Assembly (NCBI GenBank): GCA_037952775.1
Contig: JBANAY010000003.1
Span: 13,454,001 to 13,518,000, forward strand
Direction of reading: 5' to 3'
DNA: 64,000 nt
From: Clonostachys chloroleuca
Lineage: Eukaryota; Ascomycota; Sordariomycetes; Hypocreales; Bionectriaceae
Shown here: in pieces, positions 34,461 to 46,985 of the stretch
Position numbering within the stretch: position 1 is the stretch's first letter
Layout of the letters: the number at the start of each line of letters is the position of its first letter
Position numbers and translations under genes: made by a program
The notes under the pieces: generated by a model
Told to the model about the DNA's origin: nothing
Databases searched by the model: none
The model's input: the letters and a program-made list of their open reading frames with translations, nothing else

Positions 34461-35942
34461 CCACCAAAGGCCCTGAATCTTCGCCAGGCGGTCCTCAGGT
34501 CTTTTGAAAGTGATAAATAGGATAAGTAGAAGTTATTTTAAAAAGAAGATCGTTTTCCTGGTCTCCGGGGTTTTCCCGTCTACACCTTCGTTAGTTGTTA
34601 TAGTGAGGTGCGGGTTCAGCGTCAGCAATCTATCATTAAATTTTTTCCAAAGATGGACTAGCGTGGCGCACATACAGTGTCTGAATAGTGCGATTTGACC
34701 CCTGTCATCTTCCAACAATCACAGCAAACTAGTGCCTTGGCATTCCGGCATCAGCCGCATATCTCGAAGAATTCCCCATTATCCCCAAGCCCATTTCTGA
34801 CCAAGGCACACATTCACGAAATGTTCATGCGCCCATTGACAAGCACCAAGAATCAGCAGATTATGTTTACAGATGTTCAAATTCGGTTTCCTCTTTCCAG
34901 ACTCTTTTCTACTTTAGGAGCTTACTATCCAATCATGGAGATACTTGATAATACTTTAGTCTATTCTGTTCAGCCATTAATAGCCGCATTTCAGCTTATA
35001 GTAATTGCGCTGAACGGGCACTTCTAAAGTAACTCAGGAGTACTGATAAGTACAGAGCAACTTAGACAGTGCCACTTCATACTAGCAAGTACAGCAACGG
35101 CAGCACAAGTTACGACGAAAATGTACCAAAAAGTCTCGTGAGAATCATGTGACCGACGAAAAAAAATAACGCAAACGCTGTCGCTGCATAGATCTTGTTG
35201 TATATCGACATCTGGGACTGTAGGCTATCATACGAATTCAGTAATACCTTGGTATGGTAATGACTCTGCATCTGCCATCTCGTTTCGAATGTAAAAGTAG
35301 TACAAGTATTAGTTATGCGAACTTAAGAGTTCAGAAATTGCCCAGGATTTCAGGAAATAGTACCACCCTTGTTCTCGGAATCAAACCAACAAACTTTAGT
35401 CTCATACTGGCTGGAGCCTCTTTTCCCTAGCTAGATTCCCTATCCTTTCCAATCTCCAAGTGGTATTCCCATTCCCTACACCCTAGTAGCCAGGTGTACG
35501 TAATTAGCAAAGGATAGCCTTAGGAAAATATCCTCTAAAAGGTAAAGACCCATGGTAGCTGGCGACCAGCCAGAGGGTCTAGAGGTGAAGCCAGGCATCA
35601 AGCATACTACTCCAGTCCCTCTAGGAAGTAAACACTGCAGCCTGCCTCTAGTCGTACGAGGAGGGTCAGTTGGCCAACAGACCGAATGGAAGATAGCTTT
35701 TAAGTTTTGTTTTATTACAGCTTCATACGCCCGCTCTCTATGTGTTCATGAGCCAGTTGATCCTCGCGGACCTCATATCAAGATCAGATACTAGTGCGAA
35801 GCTAGGATTTAGTACAGTCAATTAAGTACTAAATTTGATTCTTATGGGACTGGTGGGAGTATTATCTTCTAAAAACCTTCATGAGCATAGATTAGAACAG
35901 TCTATTATACATAGTCACAATTCAAGAGTCAAGAGCAATACA

Positions 35943-35981
<39 letters not shown>

Positions 35982-36254
35982 ACATTCGGGCCCTTGCAGC
36001 CTCGGACTTTAGATCTCGCTAATTCTTAATCGCATAGCCAAAATAACAGCAGTCATCTTAACCCTATGACTAGTGGTATTAATCCTGGGACGCCAAACTA
36101 TAATGAGCCACCCCTGTTTACGCAGCGCGCACAGAAACAAATATATATGAAAAAACTAAAAGGACGTATAGCAAGATATGTGGATGAAAGACATAGACTT
36201 GTATATCCCAAAATAAGGAGATGTTTATAAAAAAATTTCCTTGGGAAGGGAAAA
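34461..36254. other. Region without a recognised gene
   Basis: Contains the 5' flank of the LINE and AT-rich sequence. No gene was recognised; a 35-nt A run is listed separately. Confidence 0.45.
35946..35980 (+). repeat. Run of 35 adenines
   Basis: An uninterrupted A homopolymer in otherwise mixed sequence. Such runs can mark the tail of a retroposed copy on the plus strand or arise by slippage. No clear target-site duplication or source gene was identified upstream. Confidence 0.9.
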
Positions 36255-39161
36255 TTAGTGCAGACCCAAATAGATAACATCCATGTCATCTGTAAAGGTC
36301 CTGCTTAGAGGCTGGGTGAACTCCCAGTGGAGCTCCTTGTCCTCGCTCTTACCCCAGGGCTTGGAGGTGAGAACGTAGCCCTCAGCTGGGCTGACTGGCT
36401 GGGGGCCGCACTCGAAGATCCTCTTGAGGAGGTAGGTCCTCCACTCGATGGCGTGCTGGATGTTACGCGAGTCGTCCCAGATGTTAGCCATGTTGATGAA
36501 AGGTCGCACACGGCAGATTTGTTAATGACCTTCTTACCAAGAGAGAGGGGCTGGCTCGCGGAAAGCACGTCCACGGCCTCGGCGACAACAATAGCAAGTA
36601 TGGGCGAGGGGACGCTCATGTTCGTAGTGCGCGATCGGAAGAGACCGTCAATGCTGTATATCATGTCCACAATGTCGGCGGCATGCTTTTGGCATGCGCG
36701 CGCATGGTGGAAGCGCGCCTCGCTCGACAGCTGGCGGGGAGTACGGCTGTGGCGGTTCAACTTGATCATGGCATGGTAGTAGAGGAGGTGCATCGTGACA
36801 AAGGGGCCCATGTTGCCCTCGGTGGAAGCCGCCTCCAGGTTCGAGTGGTTCAGTGACAGTCTGGTGGGTAGAGTAGACTGCCACGATTTAATTGATGCCA
36901 TCAAAGCTCCCACCTTATGAAACTCACCCTCGGCAGATGCTGGACTGTGAATCAGTCTGTACACAGTAGCCTGGCTCTCAGCCCAGAGGTGTACCATCAT
37001 CACCAGGTAGGTGGCGATCTCATCAGCGTGGTTAGACCTCTTTGAGAGGCTGAGCGAGTGATGGTTGAAGACTGGGGCGAGACTCTCAACCTGCTCTTCG
37101 AAGCTGCGGCGATCAGAGGGAAGACGGATGCAGATATCCTCGGGGTTGATCATAGTGACGCGATCAGGGAATATGCCACTCAGTCGCTCGAGCATGAACA
37201 GCGACCAGAGTGTTCACCTCCTTGCCTCGCAGTAGCCAGCACGGTTGAGACCCAGAGGAAACAACGAGGTGGAGGCCTCATCAGAGTTGTCCAGTTCGAG
37301 GTTCAGCTGCAGGGAGACTATAGTTACCGTGGCTGCAGATATGAGTTCGCTAGCCTCACGCATTCGGCCGACGGATATATAGTAGAGGGCAAGGAGGACT
37401 CGGCTCTGGGCGAGCTGCAGGCAGTTAGACTGCACTCCCTTCTGTGCATACTGAGCCACCTGTGCGTATTCGAATGCAATATGCTTGGGACCTCCAGACA
37501 AGGCAACTCCCACTGCCAAGATGCTGTACAGAAGTATCAGATCCTCGGGCACCTTCCGCTGTGTCAAGTTGGTAACCCACGCCCTGGTAGATCGCTCAGG
37601 GAGCAGCATTAAAACCATGGTGCTATCGACGTGTGAAAAGAACTGCGAGACAACAGCTTTGATAGATTGAAGGTCAGTTAAGAAGAGGTCTGTCTGCCAG
37701 GCTCTATGTAAAATGTCGTCGGGGATGCGAGGCATCGCTGGTGTTGGTGTTGGTATAGGCGAAACCATGTGGGATCTGTATTGGTGGAAGGGCATGGAGT
37801 TGGAAGGCGGCGAATCTAGACTTGTTATGTATGTGTGCTGATCAACTTTCAATCGCTTGTTGGATCCCGCATTGGCAGAAGATGGGCAGGATTGAGCACG
37901 CGGGGAGACTGGAAAGACCGACCAGAGGCCGAAATCTTCGGCGGACGCTCGTCGAGAACCGCTCCCGGTTCGAACATCGTCGAGTTCGGGCGGTGGTGTA
38001 GATGTAGAAGTATTATGACGACGTCGCGGACTTAATTCCGTCGAGTTAGCAAAAGGGATTACAATCCCACGTCAGCCAAGGTAATTTCAACACCTACGCG
38101 TTCTTGAATCTACAGACTCGGCCAAACATCTTACACTAAATGCACCGGGGGTAGTCAGGGTCGCACTTGATCTTCTGCTTGCGGCAAGTGACACAAGCAA
38201 TCGCCAGCCTCTTTCTTGGCCTGCCAGCTCTAGTCACACCCCAGTGGGCAGTGACAGCCTCGCCATCGATAACCGCCTTGCAGTGAGTTCCATCGTCGTA
38301 GAAGTAGCAGAGGCCGTCACCTGGAACCTCGGCAGCTTTGACAAACCTCGGCAAGAAATGCGTCCCGGTCCAGATCTTCGGTCCAAGAGTGCTCTTAGTC
38401 GAGGAGCCATCAGCCTGCTTCGTGCTGTTGGCTGCGGATGGCGGGTTGGCGGCGGTGGAAGAAGGCATCCTGTGCTCCCTAAAGCTGCTGTCGGCCTCCT
38501 TTCGCCCAGAAAACTGTAAGCGGAAGTAGTCTCGCGAGGATTGCATCGTGCGACTTCGACCAAATTCGCTCCTTCCGGCCTCAGCGTCCAACCGGCTCTC
38601 CTGCTCGTTAGTTGGGCGAAACCTTGGTGATCTAGGGTCGGAGGCCGATCGTCTCAGGCCTTGGGATGCGGGTTTCTCTGCATTGCCATCATACGAAGTT
38701 TGTAGGTGCGACAAAGGTGGTGATAGTGTTGGCGGGAAGTAAGAGTCGCTTCGCCCATCAGAAACATGTCGAGGACGGTCTGTTCTTGATGACAAGGTTG
38801 CGAGAGAGCTGTGTCTATCCGAACGGGGCGACTTCAGGGGACGAGGAGCCCGAGGAGGTCCAAAGATGCTAATTAATGAGGGAAGCTACTGCTGTGGCTT
38901 CTGTTTTCCAGCACCCAGGTCGTCAGCTAGCTTGGGACTCGTCTCTGAAGCCTTCTCGCAAACTATTGTGCTGCTGCTGCTGCTAGGGTTCTTGTCGCAA
39001 TCCTGCATCGGGGGTGACGAAATGGAGCTCCCGCTCCAGGCATCTTCTGTTGCTAAGGACGATCTCGATGAGAAAATTGTGGTTGTCGGGCTCACCAGAG
39101 CAGGTGATCTGTCCGGAGGAAGCAGACTCTGGCCAGATTTGAAGGTAGCTAACTCACCCAT
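36255..39161 (-). pseudogene. Long Zn2Cys6 transcription factor gene with three in-frame stops and a 2-bp slip
   Basis: Exon 1 (39161-38098) begins MGELATFKSGQS and has a Ser/Pro-rich N-terminus, then GTHFLPRFVKAAEVPGDGLC and GRPRKRLAIACVTCRKQKIK leading into the zinc cluster. A 67-nt intron (38097-38031, GTAGGT...AAG) joins in frame to the linker (STSTPPPELDDV) and to the fungal transcription factor domain. Lesions: TAG at 38886-38888, TAG at 38136-38138 exactly between the fourth and fifth Cys of the cluster, TGA at 37214-37216, and a GTG-to-GTGTG slip near 36507-36511; the intended frame then resumes at RPFINMANIWDDSRN and ends at 36255. All three stops are one C-to-T change from Gln or Arg codons. 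Everything else is well conserved, so loss was recent. Confidence 0.82.
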
Positions 39162-39766
39162 TGAAATAACTTTATCTTATGTGATTTTAGGAGATTTTTG
39201 GGATTCAAGTGTGCCATAGGAAGCCCACAGGCATGACCTGAACAAGTGTTTTCGTCCCCATCGATGGAAGAGTAGTGCAGAGGATCGAGAGGCTAGTAGG
39301 CTGAGGTGGGAGAGCAATACTGCTCCTTGGCGGGGTTAGTATGTGCCTATCTGTCAGACCTAGTACGTATCGCATCTGCTTCATGCATTCCCTTTAAATT
39401 ACCAAGGTTCTAGGGCTTATATGAGACCGGAGATTGGTGGAGTTGCTATGTGCAATGATATATAGGGAACGGCGGTGAACCTCTAAAATAAGTCACGTAG
39501 TATGTAATGGGCTCGGAAAGTCTAGCCAATGAAAAGCGAGCCGCCTCGGACAGCCACTTATGTTGCCATCAAGCCTCCGCAGGCTTAAGACGTATCCCGG
39601 ATGACAGCAAGGATAAGATAGTACAAATACTACAACATAATAGTCGAGAGTACTCTGTGTATCTAAGCTTGGGTAGTATACATAGCACTAACAAGGGGTA
39701 ATTCAGGCAATTCTGCTGCTCAGCGTCGCCAGTCAGCTATTAAGGGTTTTGTTTTTAAGCTAATAA
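39162..39766. other. Intergenic region upstream of the regulator pseudogene
   Basis: No gene was recognised. It includes the former promoter of the minus-strand regulator gene. Confidence 0.45.
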
Positions 39767-39771
39767 CCTAA

Positions 39772-40141
39772 TGTGACGAATTTCACTCCTACCGTTGTGG
39801 TCACTTGTGGTGCCCACCTTTCCCACCAATCACCGTTGTCCATTAGAAAGGATCACCAAAGATCGCATTGATCGTTGTGATCCTGATCGCGACGCTCACC
39901 ACGATCACGTCGCTCACCTTAGTATATATACACATTCATTTCTTAGTTGAAAACACTCTCTGAGACAGTTATCAATACAATCGCTACCGCCTTCATTGAA
40001 ACTAGCTCCTCAGCGCTCGCACATCAGCAGTGACTCGCACAGCACCAAGACAACCTGATCGTCCCACTCAGAACAACTCTGACTGGTTACATCCCTGACC
40101 TACCTTAGACCCCGTCCAGTGTAAGTCGCCCAACCGTCACA
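39772..40141 (+). mobile_element. Solo LTR (family A) with perfect target-site duplication
   Basis: A 370-bp element begins TGTGACGAAT and ends AACCGTCACA, with inverted TGTGAC/GTCACA ends. It is flanked by the perfect 5-bp duplication CCTAA (39767-39771 and 40142-40146). TATATATAC lies near the middle. A second copy at 50948 and a rearranged inverted copy at 51364 belong to the same family. No internal domain of a retrotransposon remains. Confidence 0.92.
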
Positions 40142-40146
40142 CCTAA

Positions 40147-40831
40147 AAGTCAGAAAATCCAATTCAATCTACATAAACTATAATCTGATAATATTAAGTT
40201 ATAACTAAATATAAGAAAAACACTATTAAATATAACTATAGGTATTAAAACGACTTTAAAGGCATTATTACTAAAGACCTGCTATATCTGCTGTAATTTT
40301 AATTTTGTGCCTTCTTAGTTGAGTGTCATATGTACCTAACGAATGAGCAATGCCCCTCTTTGCGGGCCCGTTAACATAATAATCACATCCCTGAATGTTC
40401 CACCAAATTACATATCGTAACATCTGCTCACCGCTTTATCAGAGAGAGACCGTGCATCAGCCCCGATGGTCGGACCAGAGGGTAAGCTCGTAAAATTCAG
40501 CCAATGAGAGAGTAATCTAAGATTAATTGTGCTCATAAACACTCGTATTAGCAGTCCACACACTTCAAACTGCTAACTGGGTCCAAGGTCTCTCAGCTCC
40601 GACAGCAGCACGGGTGTGATGTTTTGAGGCCCACATCATTCCTTAACCTCATCATACAAAAAAGTACATAAAGCGGGCAGGGTTGTGGGCCTCGTTAAGA
40701 GACACAGCCCCACTGAGAACAGTGAAATTATTCAAAGGAAGGCCACCCATCTCCGTCACACCACGTCGGCCCGCAAATTCTGTCAATCCTCTCATGTCGC
40801 TTATGCAAAACCAACTGCCGGTATCAGAGAC
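40147..40831. other. Region between a solo LTR and the Zn2Cys6 gene
   Basis: AT-rich up to about 40.3 kb, then normal composition; it holds the promoter of the following gene. No other feature was recognised. Confidence 0.45.
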
Positions 40832-43308
40832 ATGCTTCCTTACGAGCCGGAAGCGGCTACATTGACCCCCAGACGCTCCCGTAAAGGCTCTAGCAAAGTC
40901 CGAACGGGTACGTGTTATCGTGACCTGCTTAGCCTTTCCCGCCGCCTCAATGGCAGTCCCTTACCCTTGCCGCAGCTAACTGAGTTTCAACAGGGTGCAT
41001 CACCTGCAAGTACGCATTGACAGATGTAGCCAGTTGCCAAGTGTTGTTATGCGCTAACGTCCAGTCTGTGATAGGCAACGGAAAGTGAAATGGTTAGTAA
41101 AAAGATGATTGAATCTCGGTAGATGGTTCCGACCATGCTGGCATATTATCAATGCCCCCATCGCTTGCAAGATTGCGCTCTTGAGTTTTGACAAGAACTA
41201 GTGACGAACAGAAGCCGGCTTGCCTGAGGTGCACGAAGCATAGTCGGACGTGCGGCGGATATGAAACCGCTCGAAAGAAAAAATACTCCAAACCTCTCGT
41301 CAGGAAGCAAGCAGCCCTGCTACCTGCTATCACAGCCTTCCCTGACCTCGCAACCTCAGACGAACAACGATCGTTTGATTTTTTCCGTTGTATCACTGCG
41401 CCTAATTTCTCGTCGGACTATGATTCGAGCTTCTGGATGTCCACAGTCCTCGGGTTCTTCCACTTGACACCGTCAATACGACACGCTGTGCTTGCTGTGA
41501 GCAGTTTGCACGAGAGCCTGATCTACGATGGCTGGAGCCTTGGGAAGAAACTTGCAAATAAGCAAATTTTCGCCCTTCAACAGTACAACAAAGCAATCTC
41601 AATATTCCAGCGACAAGACAGCCATAAAAACGATAACGAGCCAATCGTGCCTCTCCTTCTATGCATATTATTTGTCTGTATGGAGTTTATGCAGAGAAAA
41701 AACGCTGAAGCCCTTATCCACCTCTGTCAAGGTCGACAGCTTCTCAGTACCTTAGTACGGTCGAGCTATTTGCCAAATGGCCAGCTCGAAATGATACGCC
41801 AGCATATTGCACCTATATATATGAGGTCCGGGCTAACGTCTTATTTGTTTGGTATTGATACGGTAGCAGTCCCAAAAATGGTCAATTCATCCCTTGATCT
41901 GCCAGCTGTCTTTTCGTCTATTCAGCAAGCGCGCCATGCGTTCTACAGCATTCTGGACGACTCTCTGCGTTGGCGGTTCGTTTATAAGTCAAGCCAACAC
42001 CTCGATCCTCGAATACCAACGGATTTCGCTTATCAAACAGCCAACATTAACAAGACGCCACCCACGCCGCAAGACATCCGGGCCTTCGAATTGGAACAGC
42101 AGACATTACTCTCACGCTTGTCCAAATGGCACACAGCCTTCTCGCTATTTAAGTCAACCAGCTCCGAGGAATCTCCGTCAACACCATCTATGCTTCTACT
42201 ACAGATCCTTTACCACACGAGTACTATATGGACTTCTACCGCCATATCGAAGAACGAAACGGATTTCGACGAACATACAGAACGGTTCGGCGTACTTATA
42301 CCTCTGTGCGCTGATTATCTAGCAGCTACGAAGCTAGGATCGCGGGTGGCGAAAGACGAACTATCTCACGAACATAAACTTCGACAACCGAAGGGACCAG
42401 TACTGGAGAAGCGACAGCGAAACACTCACCCACAAGAGAGTAATTTGGTCTTCACTTTTGAAACCGGCATTGTTCCAACTTTGTTCCTCATAGCAGCAAA
42501 ATGCCGACATCCCAAAATAAGGCGAGCTGCCATAAGCCTGCTCTTGACAGACGAAGAACGACATGAAAATCTTTGGAAAGCAAAATGTTTTGCAAGTATC
42601 GCTACTCGTTTCGTTGATATTGAGACCAAATCTGCAGAGGAATACCGGTGGAGAAGTGTAAAGCAGCCATTTACGCCAGTGGGGATAGTAAAATTTTTTT
42701 GCCAGCTCCCGCAGGATTCAGACTCAACCATTAAAGACAGCTGTACTCGGCAAGAGACGGATAGCAGTGACGTTCAAACATACGTCTTACCTACACCCAC
42801 TTGTGCCAATCGGTCTCCGAAAGAGCTTCAGTCTACAAACCATGTGTTCTCAGCGGAATGTTGCCCTATCAATACCTGTGGCAGGTTAAACAGCCATCAC
42901 AGACAAGCAGTAAACATTATTCAAAACACCTATCCTGGTTTTCTGAACAATTCTGGTTCATTGAACTCGGTTCGAAGCAATTTATGTGGCTTACATACAG
43001 AACTTAACACCATGCGTGGTACTAGTCCTCTCACCGCAAGAAGCCCACCGATGACTCACCTAAACGTCCTGCATATACGCCATATTCCGCCAAGACCAGA
43101 AACCGAGCCGGAGCCAGGACAATTTACTTCGCCACCTGTATGGGAATGCTTAGATCCACCATTCGGGCTACCTGAAGAACTGCGCATTTCTGAGGCAATC
43201 ATTGGCCAGCATGAAAAAAAGGCATGCCGGTCACATTTTTTAGAAAGCCAAACCAGCTTCGTAACAAGTGGGAGATATGGAAAGAATTCATCCTTTTCGA
43301 TTAGCTAG
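40832..43308 (+). CDS. Zn2Cys6 transcription factor with two microexons in the zinc cluster
   Basis: Four exons join in frame: 40832-40907, 40994-41009 (16 nt), 41075-41092 (18 nt) and 41202-43308, giving 738 aa. Introns are 86, 65 and 109 nt, all GT-AG; the second has a GCTAAC branch site. Splicing restores a canonical cluster GCITCKQRKVKC then DEQKPACLRC and TKHSRTC, with Cys at 27, 30, 37, 44, 47 and 54. The basic stretch ARKKKYSKP follows. The middle part contains the fungal transcription factor domain of the Pro1/UPC2-like type, with FWMSTVLGFFHLTPSIRHAV near residue 100. The C-terminal third is low in complexity and Ser/Pro-rich. The frame is intact over 2.1 kb in the last exon. Its target genes are unknown; neighbours are relics. 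Confidence 0.88.
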
Positions 43309-45247
43309 AGAACTTCCAATTAGATATTTAGTGGTGGAAGAGGTGGAAAGATTTGTTGAAAACTATAGTTGAACAGGACAGACTTCAAGCATTCTACTTG
43401 TTGACGAATGAGTTTATGTAATTAGTGAGAAGACGCTCATATAAAGCTTTCTGGGGTTGGTTATTTTTACTTTTGATCCGTGACACCTGCTTTGCATACT
43501 TGGGATAATTCAAACTGGCCCCATCTGCTGGAGTGACCTGTCGCGGCCTATGAGTAGCCAAAGCCTCAAATCATCACCGGGTCGCTATGTTGGCCGTAAA
43601 TCAAGCTGTTGGATTCAAAGTACTGTTTTTTTCACATATTAAAGCAATATCTATTGGCGTCTGAGGTTTAAATTGCCGTGTGCAGTGATCTTTCCCGTTA
43701 CGGTAGTTTAATTTGTCTTAAATCCCCCAGGCTATTTTTTGAGATCTTGGTGGGCAGACTGCCACTACCAACATTTGGGAAACGGTGCGGGGGGATAAAC
43801 CTGGCTCATTTAGCTTCCTGAGGTGTGTAAATCTCATCTAGTTTCTTTTTTTAGTGTCAGAAGCAGAAGACCAAAACTTATCTTCTTTCTCAAATCCGCC
43901 GAGACATTCAAGTTAGATTAAATAAGTTATCTGAAAGCCACATGAACCAGCACCTCAATGCAAGATGATGTCACCACCTATCAGTCTGAAGCTCCTGTTG
44001 GTCGTGAAAAATGGATGGCTCAACGAAGCTGGCGCGACAAAATGGTCAGATTCTCGTAGCAAAGCTAAGTACGCATGATTTGAGAGCGGCTGCTAGTCGC
44101 GACCCTTCGCTAAACCATGCTTCACAAACTTTGGCAATGTTACTTGCCCTTGGCAATCCCTTGCCGATAAGACATCCTCCACTTTTTGTGACTGCAAGCG
44201 ACTGTCACTCAGTCCCCTCTCACTCTACAGTCAGTACTAACCACTGAAGCAGGCAATAGGTATGACAACCAAATGATCTTGACCTTCAGCTTCACTTGGC
44301 AACGCTTCGTCCTCCATACAAGGCAACATCAGGAAAAGATGACCCGAAAGACGGATACCCAAACATACAAGTTAAATCATGCGATGTGAGCCTTTGAGAG
44401 ACTCATATCCTCACAACATCATGCGAGAGACAGTAAATTCCGACAGGCAATGACCGGTACCAACAGATTCTGAGTGACGGACCTAAAGAATACTAGTAGG
44501 ATGCTATCTGATCGTCATGAAGCACATGATATTGGATACTGAGTAACCCTGATCCAGTTAGATTCTGTGAGCTGCTGCGCTTGACTATGACTTGAAAACT
44601 GTCTTTTCCAGAGAGAAAGCTTGATATGTACTTTCTCGGCAGTGACGCTCCTGCAGCCCCATCCCACGACAATTTCACATTTGAAAGCCAAGGGCTTTTC
44701 GATCTCGCTCACAATTACGGCACTGAGACAATGACAATTTTCGCGTGAGTACACGCAGAGCCGCACCTCTGCTTAGTCATATATCAGTTACAGGAGAAGA
44801 CGTCCGCGCCGCCTTCCAAATTCTGCTCGATACAGGCCTTGCAATATACCTAAGCGCGCAAGTTGAACTTGTATGTCTCCCCAGGTGATGTGTGAGGCAA
44901 TTTGGAGTTCAAAATTCCTTGCGTCTCCTCTATAATTTATTTATTTGCAATCTATCGGCTGTATGTCTTAGGAAAAGAGCTAATATGGCTTGTTGAAAAC
45001 CGAGGCACTAATGACAAATACAATTGGTATTGCTTACCGGATTCTGCGAGTACAGCAACAACAATGCCATAGTTAAATTAAACTATAATAAAAAAAAAGT
45101 AAATATTAAAAAAATAATTAATAATGTTAAGCTATATTTCTTTTATTTTTTAATTCTTAAATATAGTAGTAAGAAAATACTTATAGCTAATTTATAGAAG
45201 TATTTAAACAGGTAGATATTAGAGAATATTTATATCATTTAGGTCCC
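43309..45247. other. Region without a recognised gene
   Basis: No gene is supported in 1.9 kb. The end, from about 45060, is extremely AT-rich with few G or C. Confidence 0.45.
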
Positions 45248-45785
45248 TTAGAGTCCATGGTGCTCATAGTATTCAAGAGCACGGCGAGCGGCTTCAGATC
45301 TTTTGCCAGGCTTCCCGGTAGGCTTCTCGGCGGTCTTCCCGGCAGTCTTTCCGCCAGGCTTAGCACTGTCCCAACCAAAGCGGTCCGGCGGGGTACATAG
45401 AGCCTTGTCAGTTAGCCCATGCCAATTACAATAGCCTTTTGGTTGTGTACACTATATTCTTATATTAACATTGTAAGCTCAAATGAATCCATTCAACTTC
45501 GAGAGGCTAATATACCGGATATGGGTAGCATTGTGTAAACTTTAATACTTATATCCACTTTGGCTTCCCACCACTATTCTTTCCGTTCTTCATGTAGTAA
45601 CCATGTTCGCACTTGTTCGTCTCCGGATTACATTTCTATAGTGGAGATATGAAGTTAGTAATTTAACATAAATCATCAGGTGTGATTTGCAAGTTTGGGT
45701 TATTAATCTACATTATAGTTGGTTGCAACTGAGCCATAGCGGTGCTAGCAAAAAAGCCAATGAGAATGGTAAAATTAAACTTCAT
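45248..45785 (-). pseudogene. Small secreted cysteine-containing protein, probably broken
   Basis: Exon 1 starts at ATG 45785 with a clear signal peptide (MKFNFTILIGFFASTAMAQ). Two further exons, 45635-45572 and 45435-45248, join in frame and give KCNPETNKCEHGYY, YCNWHGLTDKALC, a Gly-Lys/Thr repeat (GGKTAGKTAEKPTGKPGK) and the C-terminus RSEAARRALEYYEHHGL. The donor of exon 1 (GTAGAT after ACTATAAT) leaves the frame one base off relative to exon 2, so the gene is either broken or uses a splice site I cannot see. The Lys-Arg before SEAARR is a possible Kex2 cleavage site. The C-terminal motif recurs at 47.5 kb. An effector-like role is inferred only. Confidence 0.5.
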
Positions 45786-46327
45786 GATGAAAGATTAGAG
45801 AAACAAAAAGTATAGATATAGGCTTAAGGAGTTTATACTCAATATATAATTAAATACCTTGAGTTATGTCTAAGATCAGAGGTTGTTGTTTAAATATTTA
45901 TATTTTCTTTAGTCCTCTTACTCTTGCTCAACTAATTAATACTAAAGACTTCTTTTCTCGAAGTAGACTAATAAGTAAATGCCGTGGCAATTTAATAATC
46001 TCCTAATTAAGATATAGATTCGCTTACACGAGATAGTCTATAATAGGTAACTGCCGTAGTTAGGTAGGAAAAAGCTTAATGCTGTCTTTCTTCTAATTGC
46101 CCAAGCAGTCTCTTAAAGCCTAATTAAGGTAATATTTTTATTAATTAATTTATTTAAACATCTTCTTACACTAGTTATAAAAGCAATATCGCCCACTTCC
46201 GCCACGTAACCTTTTTTATTATTAATAAATTATGGTTTCTCCACCTCTAGAATTCCCTTATTAACTAGGGTTAGTAATTATTACATACACTTAATAAAAT
46301 GTATTAGACCCGATTAAAGATTTGGTT
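45786..46327. other. AT-rich region
   Basis: Very AT-rich sequence with no gene seen, between the secreted-protein relic and a solo LTR. Confidence 0.5.
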
Positions 46328-46985
46328 TGTTGGTGTCGCCACCTAATAGCTTCCAGGTTTACTGGTAAAAGGGATAGATTGAGACTGTTGCTTCTAACTA
46401 GTAATTACAGAGGGGATCCGCGGCCCCTTATATCCCTGAGAATCTCTCGATCGTATTCTCATGCGAGCAGCCCGGTCTCGGGCTCGTAAGGTCCGTCAAT
46501 TACCCGTTGGCATACAATTATTTAGGGATCTTCATATCCGTTAGACTGCGGTTATGACCTTCCTTTAACTCGTGCGTTTGATAGGATCAGAACGCTCTTC
46601 GAGCTATCGGGCCCGCGCCGATATCTCGGTCTTCGGTTGATCGTCAAGTCAGCAGGTTCGCGATTGATCCTACCGGCTAGGGTTGCTCAAGCCGATAGGT
46701 CAGGGCCTTGACGACCGGGCCCAGTTAGGTTGTAACCTTCCAACCTTGCTGACTGACCCCTCTCAGTAAAACTGATCCTTCTAGGTCGGTTGTATCGCGG
46801 CCGCGGCTATCGTGTGATTGAACCTTACTCTTGCATTCGTAGCCGGACCGGCCTCCACGGGGAATTCCTGATGTTATTACTAGTAATTTGTATGTGCGTT
46901 CAAACAGGCTGGGCTGCGGGCTTCAATCCTCATGGATTATCTCGGTAGTTGACGATCGCTTCCTATCGCCCGCTTGGCTCCAACA
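46328..46985. mobile_element. Solo LTR-like element (family B)
   Basis: A 658-bp GC-richer block inside AT-rich sequence begins TGTTGGTGTCGCC and ends TTGGCTCCAACA, so its ends are the inverted repeats TGTTGG/CCAACA. The flanking pentamers TGGTT and TAGTT match at four of five positions, consistent with an old target-site duplication with one G-to-A change. No retrotransposon coding sequence is adjacent. Confidence 0.7.

Noticed and set aside
36255..39161. Alternative genetic code with TAG as sense
   Set aside because: Intact genes in the window end with normal stops including TAG (for example the 2EXR gene), and this gene also has a TGA and a frameshift.
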